64,000 bases of DNA from contig NZ_CP095491.1 in assembly GCF_023028105.1 (NCBI RefSeq), positions 1,612,001 through 1,676,000 on the forward strand, in the 5' to 3' direction. The notes beneath the pieces were generated by a model. The model was not told the DNA's origin, ran no database searches, and saw nothing but the letters and a program-made list of their open reading frames with translations. Below, in pieces: positions 9,374-18,170 of the stretch. Made by a program: the position numbers and the translations under genes. Source of the DNA: Halosolutus gelatinilyticus (GTDB taxonomy: Archaea; Halobacteriota; Halobacteria; Halobacteriales; Natrialbaceae). Position 1 is the stretch's first letter. Each line of letters opens with the position of its first letter.

Positions 9374-9564
9374 TGTCCGCGTACGCGACGATCGTTTCCG
9401 CGCGTTTCGACGCACTCTCGAAGGTCGTCGACGAGCCGGTCGCCTTCGAACTGGCGATAGAAACCGGGAACACCGGTAGAATCGGTTCGTTCGCTGTCGA
9501 TCGAGGGTGCCAGTTGTGACTGGCGTCCGTGCGGCGTGCGAAAAAGCGCGACTCGGCCGTCGGC

Positions 9565-9924
9565 CTAGAACGGGGCTTCCGGACCTTCGTCGGGTTCGGC
9601 GTCGTCATCGACGGTTTCACCGGGGAAGGAGGGGCTCATCCCGCCCATGTCGCCGCCGCCGTCCATGCCGGTAGTGGCGTTGACCTTCTCGATCTCGGGA
9701 ATCTCCTTGACCATCCGACTCTTGATCGCCTGAATCGTCATCGGCGAGATCCCGCAGCCGCTGCAGGCGCCGCCGAGTGCGATCGAGACCTCGCCGGTTT
9801 CGCGGTCGAGGTCCTGGATCGCCGCGCTGCCCCCGTGCATTTGAATCTGGGGGAAGTTCCGTCGCAGAAAGTTCGCGACGCGCTCTTCGAGATCGTCCCC
9901 GTCGTTCTGGGTCTCGGTGCTCAT
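9565..9924 (-). CDS. NifU C-terminal domain protein (Fe-S carrier/scaffold)
   Basis: 119 aa. Residues about 10-85 are a NifU-C domain with HGGSAAIQD, followed by the cluster-binding CxxC in GGACSGCGISPM. The tail is acidic and glycine/methionine-rich (MDGGGDMGGM). It probably holds or delivers a [4Fe-4S] cluster. SufU (57.9 kb) and SufS (62.8 kb) are in the same window but not adjacent. The gene lies tail-to-tail with panE and is preceded by an 82-bp gap to the DUF5783 gene. Confidence 0.9.
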   Translation of the reverse strand: MSTETQNDGDDLEERVANFLRRNFPQIQMHGGSAAIQDLDRETGEVSIALGGACSGCGISPMTIQAIKSRMVKEIPEIEKVNATTGMDGGGDMGGMSPSFPGETVDDDAEPDEGPEAPF

Positions 9925-10006
9925 AGAAACCCGTTGGGTACCAGCACCCCTAAACCTTCCGTCCGCGACGTTCGCTCGCCGGGAGCCGACGCTCGGCCGA
10001 GCCCGG

Positions 10007-10324
10007 TCAGGCGAACCCGAACACCCGCCGGAGCTCCGTTTCGATCTCTTCGACGTGCCGTTCGAGAACCGTCTCGAACCGTTCCTCGTCGACGACGACG
10101 CCGGAAAGGCGCTCGTACGGCTCCGCCGGCAGTTCGACGCGAAACTCCCCGTCGCCCTCGTAGAACGGTTCGCTCTCGTTTAACACCTGCTGGTCGATCG
10201 CGTGGACGAGCTGGGAGTCGTACCGGTCGTTCATTCGGTTGAACGCGTTCTTGTACGCCTGCTGGAGTTCGGGGAAGTAGTTCGCGTACTTGTCCTCGAA
10301 CTTCTCGGGGTCGAAGTCGGCCAT
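10007..10324 (-). CDS. haloarchaeal DUF5783 family protein
   Basis: 105 aa from ATG 10324 (MADFDPEKFEDKY). The frame is open further upstream, but that part is not protein-like. The protein is small, soluble and charged, with an alpha-helical pattern (YFPELQQAYKNAFNRMNDRYDS), a middle HAIDQQVLNE segment and a C-terminal amphipathic helix ending in RRVFGFA. I recognise it as the conserved Halobacteria-specific DUF5783 family; no function is known to me. Same strand as the NifU-C gene. Confidence 0.8.
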   Translation of the reverse strand: MADFDPEKFEDKYANYFPELQQAYKNAFNRMNDRYDSQLVHAIDQQVLNESEPFYEGDGEFRVELPAEPYERLSGVVVDEERFETVLERHVEEIETELRRVFGFA

Positions 10325-10484
10325 GGTCGATACGAGCGCGAGCGGGGACAAAAGTGGGACGATCGGGGTCCGTTTCGCTGTCGCTGAACAGTCTCTTCGC
10401 GTTACCTGGTAGGGGTGTCCTACATACGGAGGATGAGCACGCAAGCCGAACCACCACCCCTCGTCACCGCCCACCTCGGATACG

Positions 10485-10868
10485 ATGAATCCCGATCAGC
10501 CCCCCATTCCACAGGAAGCGCTTCCGCCGGGGTGGGGCCCCGCCGAGCTCTGTGGCGATTGCTTCGCCTACCGTCACAGCCGGCTGGCGATCGAACTCCT
10601 CGCGGACCGCACCGCCGCGGACGGCTCTCACCCGCGACTCGGCCTGAATCGGTACTGGGAGCTTCGGTACCGCTACTCGCTCTCCGATCGATCGATCACC
10701 GAGTCGATCGGCCACGTTTCGACCCGCCACGCCGCGGTCGATGGGCTGCTCGAGTGCATGCGCCGCGTTCACGAGTTCGTCGAGGAACCGACCGACCCGG
10801 TCGAAGTCAGAAACGTACTCGAGAACGTCTCGCTCGCGGACTTCGTTCCGACCGGCCGAACGCACTAG
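10485..10868 (+). CDS. uncharacterised haloarchaeal protein
   Basis: 127 aa, no family recognised. It starts with a proline-rich segment (QPPIPQEALPPGWGPAELCG), has one CGDC pair near residues 23-26, and then two predicted alpha-helical regions separated by RLGLNRYWELRYRYSLSD. The composition (acidic, Asp/Glu/Arg/Leu balance and GC-biased third codon positions) supports real coding. Divergent from the DUF5783 gene, with about 160 bases in between. Confidence 0.6.
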   Translation: MNPDQPPIPQEALPPGWGPAELCGDCFAYRHSRLAIELLADRTAADGSHPRLGLNRYWELRYRYSLSDRSITESIGHVSTRHAAVDGLLECMRRVHEFVEEPTDPVEVRNVLENVSLADFVPTGRTH

Positions 10869-12082
10869 TTCGGCCGGGGCAGTCGACGTCGGCTGATCGA
10901 CAACTGGTGTATTTCGTATAGCAGTAACCAGTGTATGGTCCGCGGCGAGCCGGACTATCGCCGATACCGCGTTCGGATTCGTCTTCGACGTGGTTCTCCA
11001 GGCCGTGCGAACGACGTGTCGACCGCGGCGGGACGTCGTCGATCCGAGATCGTACCCGTACACCTTCGGTGCTACCACCCGTTCCGATCGACCGGATGTA
11101 GGCCGTCAACGACGTCGAAACCTCGAGCGGACCCCGCAAGCGGTGCATCTCCGTCGACCGTCGCGGACAGTATCCCCGGCACTCAGCACGTTCAACGCGC
11201 CGACCGTCACCGTCGCGACCGTCCCCGGCCGATCTCTTCGATACTGCGTCGGTTCGGCATTCGTCCCGGACCGATCGCGGGCCGGATACCTGGAGCTACC
11301 CCTGCACGGCGCGGACCGGTACTCGTCTCGACCTCGGGCCTCTGTAGCTCGCGTCGGCGGGACGTCGCGATCGTCGGTCGCGGTGGCGAAGCTGCGTGGA
11401 CGGTGAACCGTGCAGAGGGCGGTGGAGATGCCGTAGGTTCGTGACCGCCCCACTCCGTGTTTCATCGCCGTGTGGGTCGACGGGACCGGTACGCTGAATC
11501 GCGGTCATCGGACTCCGTCCGAGGAGCAGCGAACCCTCGTCGGGATTTTGTGACGGCGCCGAACGTGCTTCGCGCGGACTGGTGCGTTCGGACAGGATCA
11601 CTCCGGAGATTCGTCTGCGTCGGCTGCGGCCGGCGATCGCTCGACGGCTGGCAGTGAGGTGTGCGAAAGCGGAACGCTCCGAGAGACGGCCCAAGCTGCG
11701 GCCGCTCATCCCTCGAAAACTCGGATTACTGTTCTCTTTTCGGCGTGGCTTCGAACAGCGCGGATGGCGGCGGTCGTAAATCATATATTACGATATGAAT
11801 TTCGGCACCGTTCGCCGATCGGGTCGTGGCTCCGATAGCTCTCGCCCCGAATCGCCGTGGTCCCGATCGCGCCGCGGTCGATCCGGAACGCACCCTCGAT
11901 CGTCGCTTCTCACAGCGCCTCCCGTTTCGAATGGATCGGCGATTCGCCGTCCGTTCGGCGTCGACCGGTCGATTTCCCAGAATCGAGAGCGTCTGGAAGA
12001 TGATGCTTCCCGCGAGTAGTTCTCCATTGCGGAGGGCTTATGCCGTCATCGCAAGTATACTGGAACCAGCGCTAACGGGCCT
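10869..12082. other. 1.2-kb gene-poor interval
   Basis: The longest stretch in the window without a supportable gene. Frames on both strands are rich in Arg, Ser and Pro and none has acidic haloarchaeal composition or a recognisable domain. Next to its end is a small inverted repeat, TCGTAA and TTACGA separated by eight bases, at about 11775-11794 in an AT-rich patch. It may be decayed coding DNA or hold an unrecognised RNA; I see neither RNase P RNA nor 7S RNA signatures. Confidence 0.4.
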
Positions 12083-12835
12083 ATGACATCTCAGCTCTCC
12101 CTGGCCATCGACTTTCACGTCCACTCGGACGACTCGTACGACGGCCACGAACCGATCGAACTCATTCTCGAACACGCCGCCGACATCGGTCTCGACGGCG
12201 TCGTCATTACCGACCACGACGAGATCGACGAATCCCTCCGCGCCGCCAACCTCGCCCCCGAATACGGACTGCTCGGCATTCCGGGCGTCGAGGTCTCGAC
12301 CCGACACGGTCACCTGCTCGCGATCGGCGTCGAGGAACGCCCCGATCCCGGACAGCCGTTCATGCGGACGGTCGAGCGCGTCCGCGAACTGGGCGGGATC
12401 GCTATCGTCCCGCACCCCTTCCAGCGCAGCCGCCACGGCGTCCGCAAACGCCACATCGCGGACGCCGACGCGATCGAGACCTACAACTCGATGGTGTTCA
12501 CGGGCTATCGGAACCGCCGCGCCCGCACGTTCGCCCGCCGCCGCGGCTACCCCGAAATCGGCGCCAGCGACGCCCACTACCTGCCGAACGTCGGCCGCGC
12601 CTACACGGAAATCGTCGTGTCGCCGGACGGCCGAAGCCCGACCAAGGCGGACATCGACGGCGACGAACTCGTCGACGCCATCCTCGAAGGTCGAACGCAG
12701 ATCCGCGGGAAGCGAACGCCGATCCACAAGAGCACGGTGCAGTACGCCAAGGGCGCGGTTCGAAAGTCGACCTATCTGGTCACCTCGCGGGCGCCGCTGG
12801 TGCCGACGGTGCCCGCGTCGATGGATCGATCGTAG
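12083..12835 (+). CDS. PHP-domain metal-dependent phosphoesterase
   Basis: 250 aa. PHP motifs in order: DFHVHSDDSYDG (about 10-21), ITDHDE (about 47-52), a GVEVST strand, PHPF (about 111-114) and the late IGASDAHY (about 156-163). The metal-binding histidines and aspartates are all present. PHP enzymes hydrolyse phosphoesters using two or three metals; the substrate is not evident (histidinol-phosphatase-like, nucleotidase or DNA-repair roles occur). It is convergent with the RecJ-like gene, with 8 bases between the ends. A second PHP protein is at 34.4 kb. Confidence 0.85.
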   Translation: MTSQLSLAIDFHVHSDDSYDGHEPIELILEHAADIGLDGVVITDHDEIDESLRAANLAPEYGLLGIPGVEVSTRHGHLLAIGVEERPDPGQPFMRTVERVRELGGIAIVPHPFQRSRHGVRKRHIADADAIETYNSMVFTGYRNRRARTFARRRGYPEIGASDAHYLPNVGRAYTEIVVSPDGRSPTKADIDGDELVDAILEGRTQIRGKRTPIHKSTVQYAKGAVRKSTYLVTSRAPLVPTVPASMDRS

Positions 12836-12843
12836 CGTCGCGG

Positions 12844-14340
12844 TCAGGACAGTTGGTCGCCGACGATCGCGTCGGCGCGTTCGACGAACTCCGCTTCTCG
12901 ACCGCTCGGGACCGTCGCACCGGCGGCGACGTCGTGACCGCCGCCGTCGCCCCCGACGGCGCGGGAGGCGTCCCCCATGACCGTCGAGAGGTCGAGCCCT
13001 CGCCGGACGAGTCCGTGGGTGCCGCGAGCCGAGACCTTGACCTCGTCCTCGTTCTTGTCCGCGAAGGCGACGATCGGCTTCGACCGGCTGATGCCATCGT
13101 TGCCCATCGCCATCCCGGCGACGATGCCGACGATGGTCTCGCGGATGTGGTCGCCCGCGTGGACCCACTGGAGGTGCTCCTCGTGGGTGACGCCTTCCTG
13201 CGTGACGAAGTCGATCCCCGCGGAGAGGTTGCGCCGGTGGTTCCGCAAGAGCGTGCGCGCGCGACCGAGCGCCTCGTCGCGATCCCCGAGGCACACCCCG
13301 AGACCGACGTCGGCCCGCTCGTAGCGGGCGGTCGCGTTGAGCAGGGTCGAGAACTCGCTTGCGTCCCGGAGCTCGGTGCCGATCGGCTCCTCGCTCAGGA
13401 CGTAAGCCGTGCCGACGAGGCCGTCGATCTTGCTCGCCGGGACGCCGCTCGAGACGGCACGTTTGACGAGCGCGCTGACGACGATCCGCTTCTCCTCGTT
13501 CGTGAGGCCGGACCAGCGGCGCCACTCCCCGTCGCGTTTCAACTCGAGATCGAGGCCGTCGAGGAATCGGAGCGCGCCCTGCTGGTCGTTCGAGATGCCC
13601 GGAATGCGGACGTCCGTGGCGTACTCGAGCAGCTTGGGAAGCGGCCGGGTCTGTTTCCCGTAGAGCGCGAGGTCCCTCCCGGTCTCGAGGACGCCGGCCT
13701 CGACGCCTTCGTCGACGATCTTCGCGTTCGCACCGTGAAGCTCGCCGCCGGACGCCTGCATGTCGCCGACGGCGCCCACGACGGCGAGGGCGGCCAGATC
13801 GCGGTTGTCCGCGCGGGCGTCGGTTCCTGTTCCCGTCGCTGCCGTCGCGGCCCCGCCGTCGGCTGCGACCGTCGATCGATCGATGTCGGCGCCGTCCGTG
13901 ACCTCCGCTACTGCCCGCGCGAGGACGTAACTCGCGCCGGCGCCGGAGAGCTCGGAGGCGCCGTTGATCCCGAAGAGTAAGGGGTTGAGGTGGTACTCCG
14001 TGTCGCGGTCGGCCGGCTGGTGGTGGTCGGCGATCACGGGCGTGAACGCGCCCGCGTCCTCGCGCTCGCCGATGCTGTCGAGTTGTCCGCTCCCGAAGTC
14101 CGTAAAGAGCACCGTCTCGTAGCCGGTGTCGGCGATCGCCCCGATCGCCTCCTCGTCGAGTTGCTTCTCGAAGACCGTCTCGAAGGGGATTCCCGCGCGT
14201 TCGAGCGCCCGGGCGGCGATCGCGGCGCTCGTCAGTCCGTCGGCGTCGATGTGGGAGGCGAGCAAGACGCGCTCGGCCTCGCACAGCCGCCGTGCGCAAG
14301 CGACCGCGCGATCGGCGAGTTCGGGAACCGGGCCAGCCAT
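12844..14340 (-). CDS. DHH-family phosphoesterase, archaeal RecJ-like nuclease
   Basis: 498 aa. The DHH domain has SHIDADGLTSAA (29-40), FTDFGSGQ (79-86) and ADHHQPAD with DHH at 105-107; the DHHA1 part is at the C-terminus with GGDGGGHDVAAGATV. These are the metal-binding motifs of RecJ/GAN-type exonucleases. Haloarchaea carry several RecJ paralogues; this could act in replication or repair, or be a nanoRNase. A low-complexity Ala/Thr/Gly insert lies at about 152-168. Start ATG 14340. Convergent with the PHP gene. Confidence 0.88.
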   Translation of the reverse strand: MAGPVPELADRAVACARRLCEAERVLLASHIDADGLTSAAIAARALERAGIPFETVFEKQLDEEAIGAIADTGYETVLFTDFGSGQLDSIGEREDAGAFTPVIADHHQPADRDTEYHLNPLLFGINGASELSGAGASYVLARAVAEVTDGADIDRSTVAADGGAATAATGTGTDARADNRDLAALAVVGAVGDMQASGGELHGANAKIVDEGVEAGVLETGRDLALYGKQTRPLPKLLEYATDVRIPGISNDQQGALRFLDGLDLELKRDGEWRRWSGLTNEEKRIVVSALVKRAVSSGVPASKIDGLVGTAYVLSEEPIGTELRDASEFSTLLNATARYERADVGLGVCLGDRDEALGRARTLLRNHRRNLSAGIDFVTQEGVTHEEHLQWVHAGDHIRETIVGIVAGMAMGNDGISRSKPIVAFADKNEDEVKVSARGTHGLVRRGLDLSTVMGDASRAVGGDGGGHDVAAGATVPSGREAEFVERADAIVGDQLS

Positions 14341-14548
14341 AGGCGATCGTTGGGTCGGCTTCGGGGATAAACCTGCGGATACCGAGAACGTCGACGGAAC
14401 GCGAACGGACGGATGCGACGCGAAGACTGTCAGCGCGGGAACTCGCCGTCGTATCGGCAGGTGTCGAGCCGATCCGGTTCGAGCACGTCGCGTAAATCGC
14501 GCGCATCCCGAGATCGGTGGCGATACGCTTCGGCGTGACGCGTCCGCG

Positions 14549-14908
14549 TCACAGCCCGAAGAGCTGGGGCACCGAATTCCGGAAGAGGAGCAACAGGACG
14601 TTGTTCGTCACGAGCAGGGCATAGATGCCGATCATCGCGGCCACGAACCGAACGTCCAGCGGGTTCGAGAGGAGGTTGCCGATCGCGATCACGATTGCGG
14701 CGTAGCAGGCCGCCGCGAGCGGAACGCCGGGCAGGCCGAACGCCTGGTAGAAGAGGACGGTGACGGGGTTGAGTTCTGACGCGTACGGTACGACGAAAAA
14801 GAGGGTCGCGGCGATCGCGTCGACGAACCAGAGCGCGAGAAACGTCGCGCGCAAACTGGCGGATCCCGGCGGGTCCAGCCTGATCGGAAGATCGGATGTC
14901 GCTGACAT
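14549..14908 (-). CDS. small integral membrane protein (DUF5658-like)
   Basis: 119 aa with three predicted membrane segments at about 21-41, 60-80 and 86-108. A VDAIAATLFF segment followed by ELNPVTVLFY resembles DUF5658 proteins, which have a conserved Asp in the first helix and an N-P motif after it; this assignment is from memory and tentative. No function known. It is isolated on the minus strand between the RecJ-like gene and the hemD region. Confidence 0.65.
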   Translation of the reverse strand: MSATSDLPIRLDPPGSASLRATFLALWFVDAIAATLFFVVPYASELNPVTVLFYQAFGLPGVPLAAACYAAIVIAIGNLLSNPLDVRFVAAMIGIYALLVTNNVLLLLFRNSVPQLFGL

Positions 14909-15142
14909 CGGTCGTCTAGACGGCTCTATGTGGGAATAACGATCGCCTTGCTACCGCATGTGGCGTCCGAGGTCGGCTGGTCGCGCGTTCGCACGTCCGG
15001 CGAGCGGACCGGGTCGCCGTCTCCCGCGTCGCCGGTTTTCGAGCGGACGGTCACCCTACGCGCGGTGGAACTGACGTTCGTGTCGGTCGAAAGACGACGA
15101 GGGCGAGCCACCGGCGGACGCCGGCGCCGCGGAACTGCGGCG

Positions 15143-15904
15143 TCAGCGCCCCGATCCGTCGGCCGATCGAAGCGCGTCGATCGTTCCCCGGGCCAGCGCC
15201 TCGAACGTCGCCGCCTCGGGGACGACATCGACGCCGATTCCCTGCGACTCGGCGGTCCCTCTGGTCGGGTCGCCGATCGCGCCGACCGTGGCGTCTCGGA
15301 GGCCGGCGAGCGCATCCTGACGGACGCCGCGCGCCGCGGCGGCCTCGAGGAAGTGCTCGACGGTCAGCGACGAGGTGAAGCAGGCGGCGTCGAGCGCGCC
15401 GTCGGCGGCCAGCTCCGCGGACTCGCCGCTTCCCTCTGGCCGTACGAGTCGGTAGAGGACCGTCTCGTGGACGTACGCGCCGGCGTCCGCGAGGCCGTCG
15501 AGCAGGACGGGGCTGCCGTGATCGCTGCGGGCGACTTCCACACGCGCGCCGTCGATGCGCGCTTCGTCTCTCAGCGCCGCGACGAGGCCGCTCGACGTGA
15601 ACTCCTCGGGGACGAGGTCGACCGCGTAGCCGACGTCGCGGAGGGCGTCGGCCGTCGCCGGGCCGATCGCGCAGACGATCGCGTCGTCGGGGTCCCAGCC
15701 CGCATCGGCGACGAGCCCCGCGCCGGTCTTGCTCGTGAGGACGACGTAGTCCGCGTCGGTTCGCGGCGTCGCGTCGGTCGGTTCGACGGCCAGCATGGGA
15801 TCCGCCACGGGCTCCGCGCCGAGGGATTCGAGCAGGTCGACGGCCGCGTCGAGGCGATCGTCGTTCGGGCGGAAGACGGCGACCGTGGGTGTGTCGTCGT
15901 TCAT
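15143..15904 (-). CDS. hemD: uroporphyrinogen-III synthase
   Basis: 253 aa, usual length. The two-domain HemD pattern is visible: AVFRPNDDRLDAAVDLLESLG at the start is close to the family N-terminus, then DYVVLTSKTGAG, CAIGPATADALRD, and the second half FTSSLTVEHFLE and VGAIGDPT. The enzyme closes hydroxymethylbilane with D-ring inversion to uroporphyrinogen III. It is the last gene of hemC-cobA-hemD, six bases downstream of cobA. Sequence is poorly conserved in this family, so the operon context adds much to the call. Confidence 0.9.
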   Translation of the reverse strand: MNDDTPTVAVFRPNDDRLDAAVDLLESLGAEPVADPMLAVEPTDATPRTDADYVVLTSKTGAGLVADAGWDPDDAIVCAIGPATADALRDVGYAVDLVPEEFTSSGLVAALRDEARIDGARVEVARSDHGSPVLLDGLADAGAYVHETVLYRLVRPEGSGESAELAADGALDAACFTSSLTVEHFLEAAAARGVRQDALAGLRDATVGAIGDPTRGTAESQGIGVDVVPEAATFEALARGTIDALRSADGSGR

Positions 15905-15910
15905 CGATCG

Positions 15911-16744
15911 CTACCTCCCGCCCGCGGCGCCGTCGTCTGCAGCACCGTCGCTCGCGCCACCGTAGTCGTTTTCGAGGAACTCGACGATCGACTCGCGGGT
16001 GCCGGCGACATCGCCGATCACCGTCACGGCCGGCGGCGAGATGCCCGCCTCGTCGCGGACGTCGACGATCGTTTCCAGGGTGCCGGTGGCGACCCGCTGG
16101 TCCGGCCAGGTGCCGCGTTCGACGAGCGCGACCGGCGTTTCGGGGGACATCCCGGCCTCTCGCAGAGCCCGGGTGTAGTCCGGCAGGCGACCGACCCCCA
16201 TCAGGACGACGATCGTGCCGCCGGTCGCGGCCAGGGCCTCCCAGTCGACGGCGGACTCCGCCTTGGTGGGATCCTCGTGACCGGTGACGAACGAGACCGA
16301 GGAGGCGTGGTCGCGGTGGGTGACCGGGATGCCGGCGACGGCGGGCGCGGCGATCGCGGACGTCACTGCAGGGACGACCTCGAAGGGTACCTCGTGGGCC
16401 GCGAGGTGCTCGGCTTCTTCGCCGCCGCGGCCGAAAACGAACGAGTCGCCCCCCTTCAGCCGGACGACGTCGTTCCCGTCGCGTGCGAGTTCGACCAGTC
16501 GATCGTTGATCTCGGACTGGGGCGTGCGCTCGCCGCCGGCGCGCTTGCCCACGTCCTCGCGGCGATCCTCGGGGAGTCGATCGATAATCTCGGGGCCGGG
16601 AAGCTTGTCGTGGAGAACGACGTCAGCCGTCTCGAGCAGTCGTTTCGCTTTGACCGTCAGCAGGTCGGGATCGCCGGGGCCGCTACCGACGAGGTAGACG
16701 GTGCCCGCCCGCGGTTCCGCGGACTCCGCGTCGTCACGCTTCAT
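15911..16744 (-). CDS. cobA: uroporphyrinogen-III C-methyltransferase
   Basis: 277 aa. Diagnostic SUMT signatures: YLVGSGPGDPDLLTVKA (about 17-33), LHDKLPG, VVRLKGGDSFVFGRGGEE (about 94-111), VPAVTSAIAAPA and GIPVTHRD. It methylates uroporphyrinogen III twice using SAM to give precorrin-2, the entry to sirohaem, cobalamin and archaeal haem. Its start overlaps the end of hemC by 11 bases and its end is six bases before hemD, so translation is probably coupled. Confidence 0.96.
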   Translation of the reverse strand: MKRDDAESAEPRAGTVYLVGSGPGDPDLLTVKAKRLLETADVVLHDKLPGPEIIDRLPEDRREDVGKRAGGERTPQSEINDRLVELARDGNDVVRLKGGDSFVFGRGGEEAEHLAAHEVPFEVVPAVTSAIAAPAVAGIPVTHRDHASSVSFVTGHEDPTKAESAVDWEALAATGGTIVVLMGVGRLPDYTRALREAGMSPETPVALVERGTWPDQRVATGTLETIVDVRDEAGISPPAVTVIGDVAGTRESIVEFLENDYGGASDGAADDGAAGGR

Positions 16745-17936
16745 CGACTTCCCCTCCGACGGGGCCGCCGGGGCCGACCTCCTCGTCCTCGTCTTCGGCC
16801 TCCTCGCGGGCGCGCTCGATCAGGTCGGCGGCCCCGCGATCGGCCAGATCGGCGGCGAACTCGCGGGCGGCGTCGGCGTGGGTCTCGATCGGCAGGTCGC
16901 GACTCGCCTGGACCGATTCCTCGCCGTCGCGATCGAACGCCTGGACGGTGGCGTGGACGTACTCGCCCTGGACGACGGCGTAGATGCCGATCGGGGCGAT
17001 ACAGCCGCCGCCGAGTTCCGCGAGGAGGGTGCGCTCGACCGTCGTCTCGACGCGGCTCCGCGGGTGGTCGATTACGGACTGGATTTCGCGGGCGGTTTCG
17101 CCGTCCGTCGCGGTCACCGCGAGCGCCCCCTGTCCCGGCGCGGGGACGAACGTCTGGACGGGCAGCTCTTGAGGGTCGACGTAGTGAGCGAGGCCGCTGC
17201 GTTCGAGGCCCGCCTGCGCGAGCACGATCGCGTCGTACTCGGTCTCGACCTCGCGGCCGAGCGCCTGCTTTTCGAGCTCCGAGAGGCCGTCGAACCACTC
17301 GTCGACGGTGCGATCGTACTCGGGTTCGAAGTCCTCGTCTGCTCGCGGGCTTTGCCCGCTCGCACTATCCGAGGCGCTTTGCGCCTCGCGGCCGGCGTTC
17401 CCTTTCCGCTCTTTGTCGGCCTCGCTCCGCTCCTGGTGTTCCGCCTGCAGCGCGGGAGCGAGCAGTTTCTCCAGACGGGTATCGACGTTCCCGCGGAGCG
17501 GTTCGACCTCGAGGTCCGGGCGCTCGGAGAGCAATTGGGCGCGACGCCGCAGACTGGAGGTGCCGACGGTAGCACCCTCCGGAAGGTCTTCGAGCGTCGT
17601 CCCGTCGGGCGTGACGAGCACGTCCCCGGGCCGTCCCCGCTCCGGGACCGCGGCGGTCACGAGTTCCCGCGGCTGTTCGGTCGGCATATCTTTCATCGAG
17701 TGGATCGCTCCGTCGACGTCCCCGTCGAGGACGCGTTCGTCGAGTTCACGGACGAATGCCCCGGTCTTGCCGAGACGGTGGATCAACTCGTCTCTGATCT
17801 GGTCGCCCGTCGTCTCGACGGTCACGAGTTCGACCTCGTAGCGCCGGTCCTCCAGGGCCTCCTTCACGAGTGCGGCCTGCCGTCGGGCGAGTGCGGACCC
17901 CCGTGTCGCCAGTCGCAACGTCCCGCGCGTTCTCAT
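16734..17936 (-). CDS. hemC: hydroxymethylbilane synthase (porphobilinogen deaminase)
   Basis: 400 aa from ATG 17936. N-terminal LRLATRGSALARRQA, then IHSMKDMP, VGTSSLRRRAQL, PGQGALAV and the dipyrromethane-cofactor cysteine in ELGGGCIAPIG are all present. The enzyme polymerises four porphobilinogens. It is longer than usual because a charged, low-complexity insert (about residues 168-215) separates domain 1 and domain 2 segments; the DNA coding for part of it forms two perfect hairpins (17341-17388). First gene of the hemC-cobA-hemD operon. Confidence 0.96.
   Translation of the reverse strand: MRTRGTLRLATRGSALARRQAALVKEALEDRRYEVELVTVETTGDQIRDELIHRLGKTGAFVRELDERVLDGDVDGAIHSMKDMPTEQPRELVTAAVPERGRPGDVLVTPDGTTLEDLPEGATVGTSSLRRRAQLLSERPDLEVEPLRGNVDTRLEKLLAPALQAEHQERSEADKERKGNAGREAQSASDSASGQSPRADEDFEPEYDRTVDEWFDGLSELEKQALGREVETEYDAIVLAQAGLERSGLAHYVDPQELPVQTFVPAPGQGALAVTATDGETAREIQSVIDHPRSRVETTVERTLLAELGGGCIAPIGIYAVVQGEYVHATVQAFDRDGEESVQASRDLPIETHADAAREFAADLADRGAADLIERAREEAEDEDEEVGPGGPVGGEVDEA
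17341..17388. repeat. in-frame double hairpin inside hemC
   Basis: Two adjacent perfect inverted repeats with TTT loops on the plus strand: GCGGGC-TTT-GCCCGC (17345-17359) and an eight-base stem CGAGGCGC-TTT-GCGCCTCG (17370-17388). They encode about residues 183-199 of HemC in the middle of a family-atypical linker. The frame stays open, so the insertion is tolerated. It resembles palindromic elements inserted in coding genes of some bacteria; I cannot assign it to a named family. Confidence 0.65.
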
Positions 17937-18108
17937 AGGCGGTAGTGGTCGCCTCGGGTATGAAAAGCGCACGCTTGTCCGGCGGGCCGGGTCGGCGGGT
18001 CGATCGCCGAGTCCCGCTCGTCGTCGCGCCGTCCGATCGGCCCGTCGATCGGGCCACGTCGGCGGACCGCGCCAGCGATCGACGCCGTCGGCGAGTGCGA
18101 CCGAAGGT

Positions 18109-18130
18109 CGTGTTGATACGTATCAACACG
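18109..18130. promoter_or_regulatory. 22-bp perfect palindrome, candidate operator
   Basis: CGTGTTGATAC followed by its exact reverse complement GTATCAACACG. It ends seven bases before the AT-rich box A candidate ACTATTATC (about 18137-18145) of the rightward DMT gene starting at 18171. Position just upstream of the TATA/BRE suits either an activator or a repressor that occludes TFB. It also lies in the upstream region of the divergent hemC operon. Confidence 0.6.
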
Positions 18131-18170
18131 ATGAGAACTATTATCGGGTCCCGTCGCGTTGGCGGTGCGT

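Noticed and set aside
10869-12082. RNase P RNA or 7S RNA in the gene-poor interval.
   Set aside because: I saw none of the conserved GAGGAAAGUC-type or SRP Alu/S-domain signatures on either strand.
12038-14506. An open frame of 822 codons overlapping the RecJ-like and PHP genes.
   Set aside because: Arg-rich in the region overlapping the true genes, no domain; shadow.
14930-17572. An open frame of 880 codons on the plus strand opposite hemD, cobA and hemC.
   Set aside because: It is the antisense shadow of three recognised genes; its product is Arg/Gly/Val-rich without any domain, an effect of high GC third positions.
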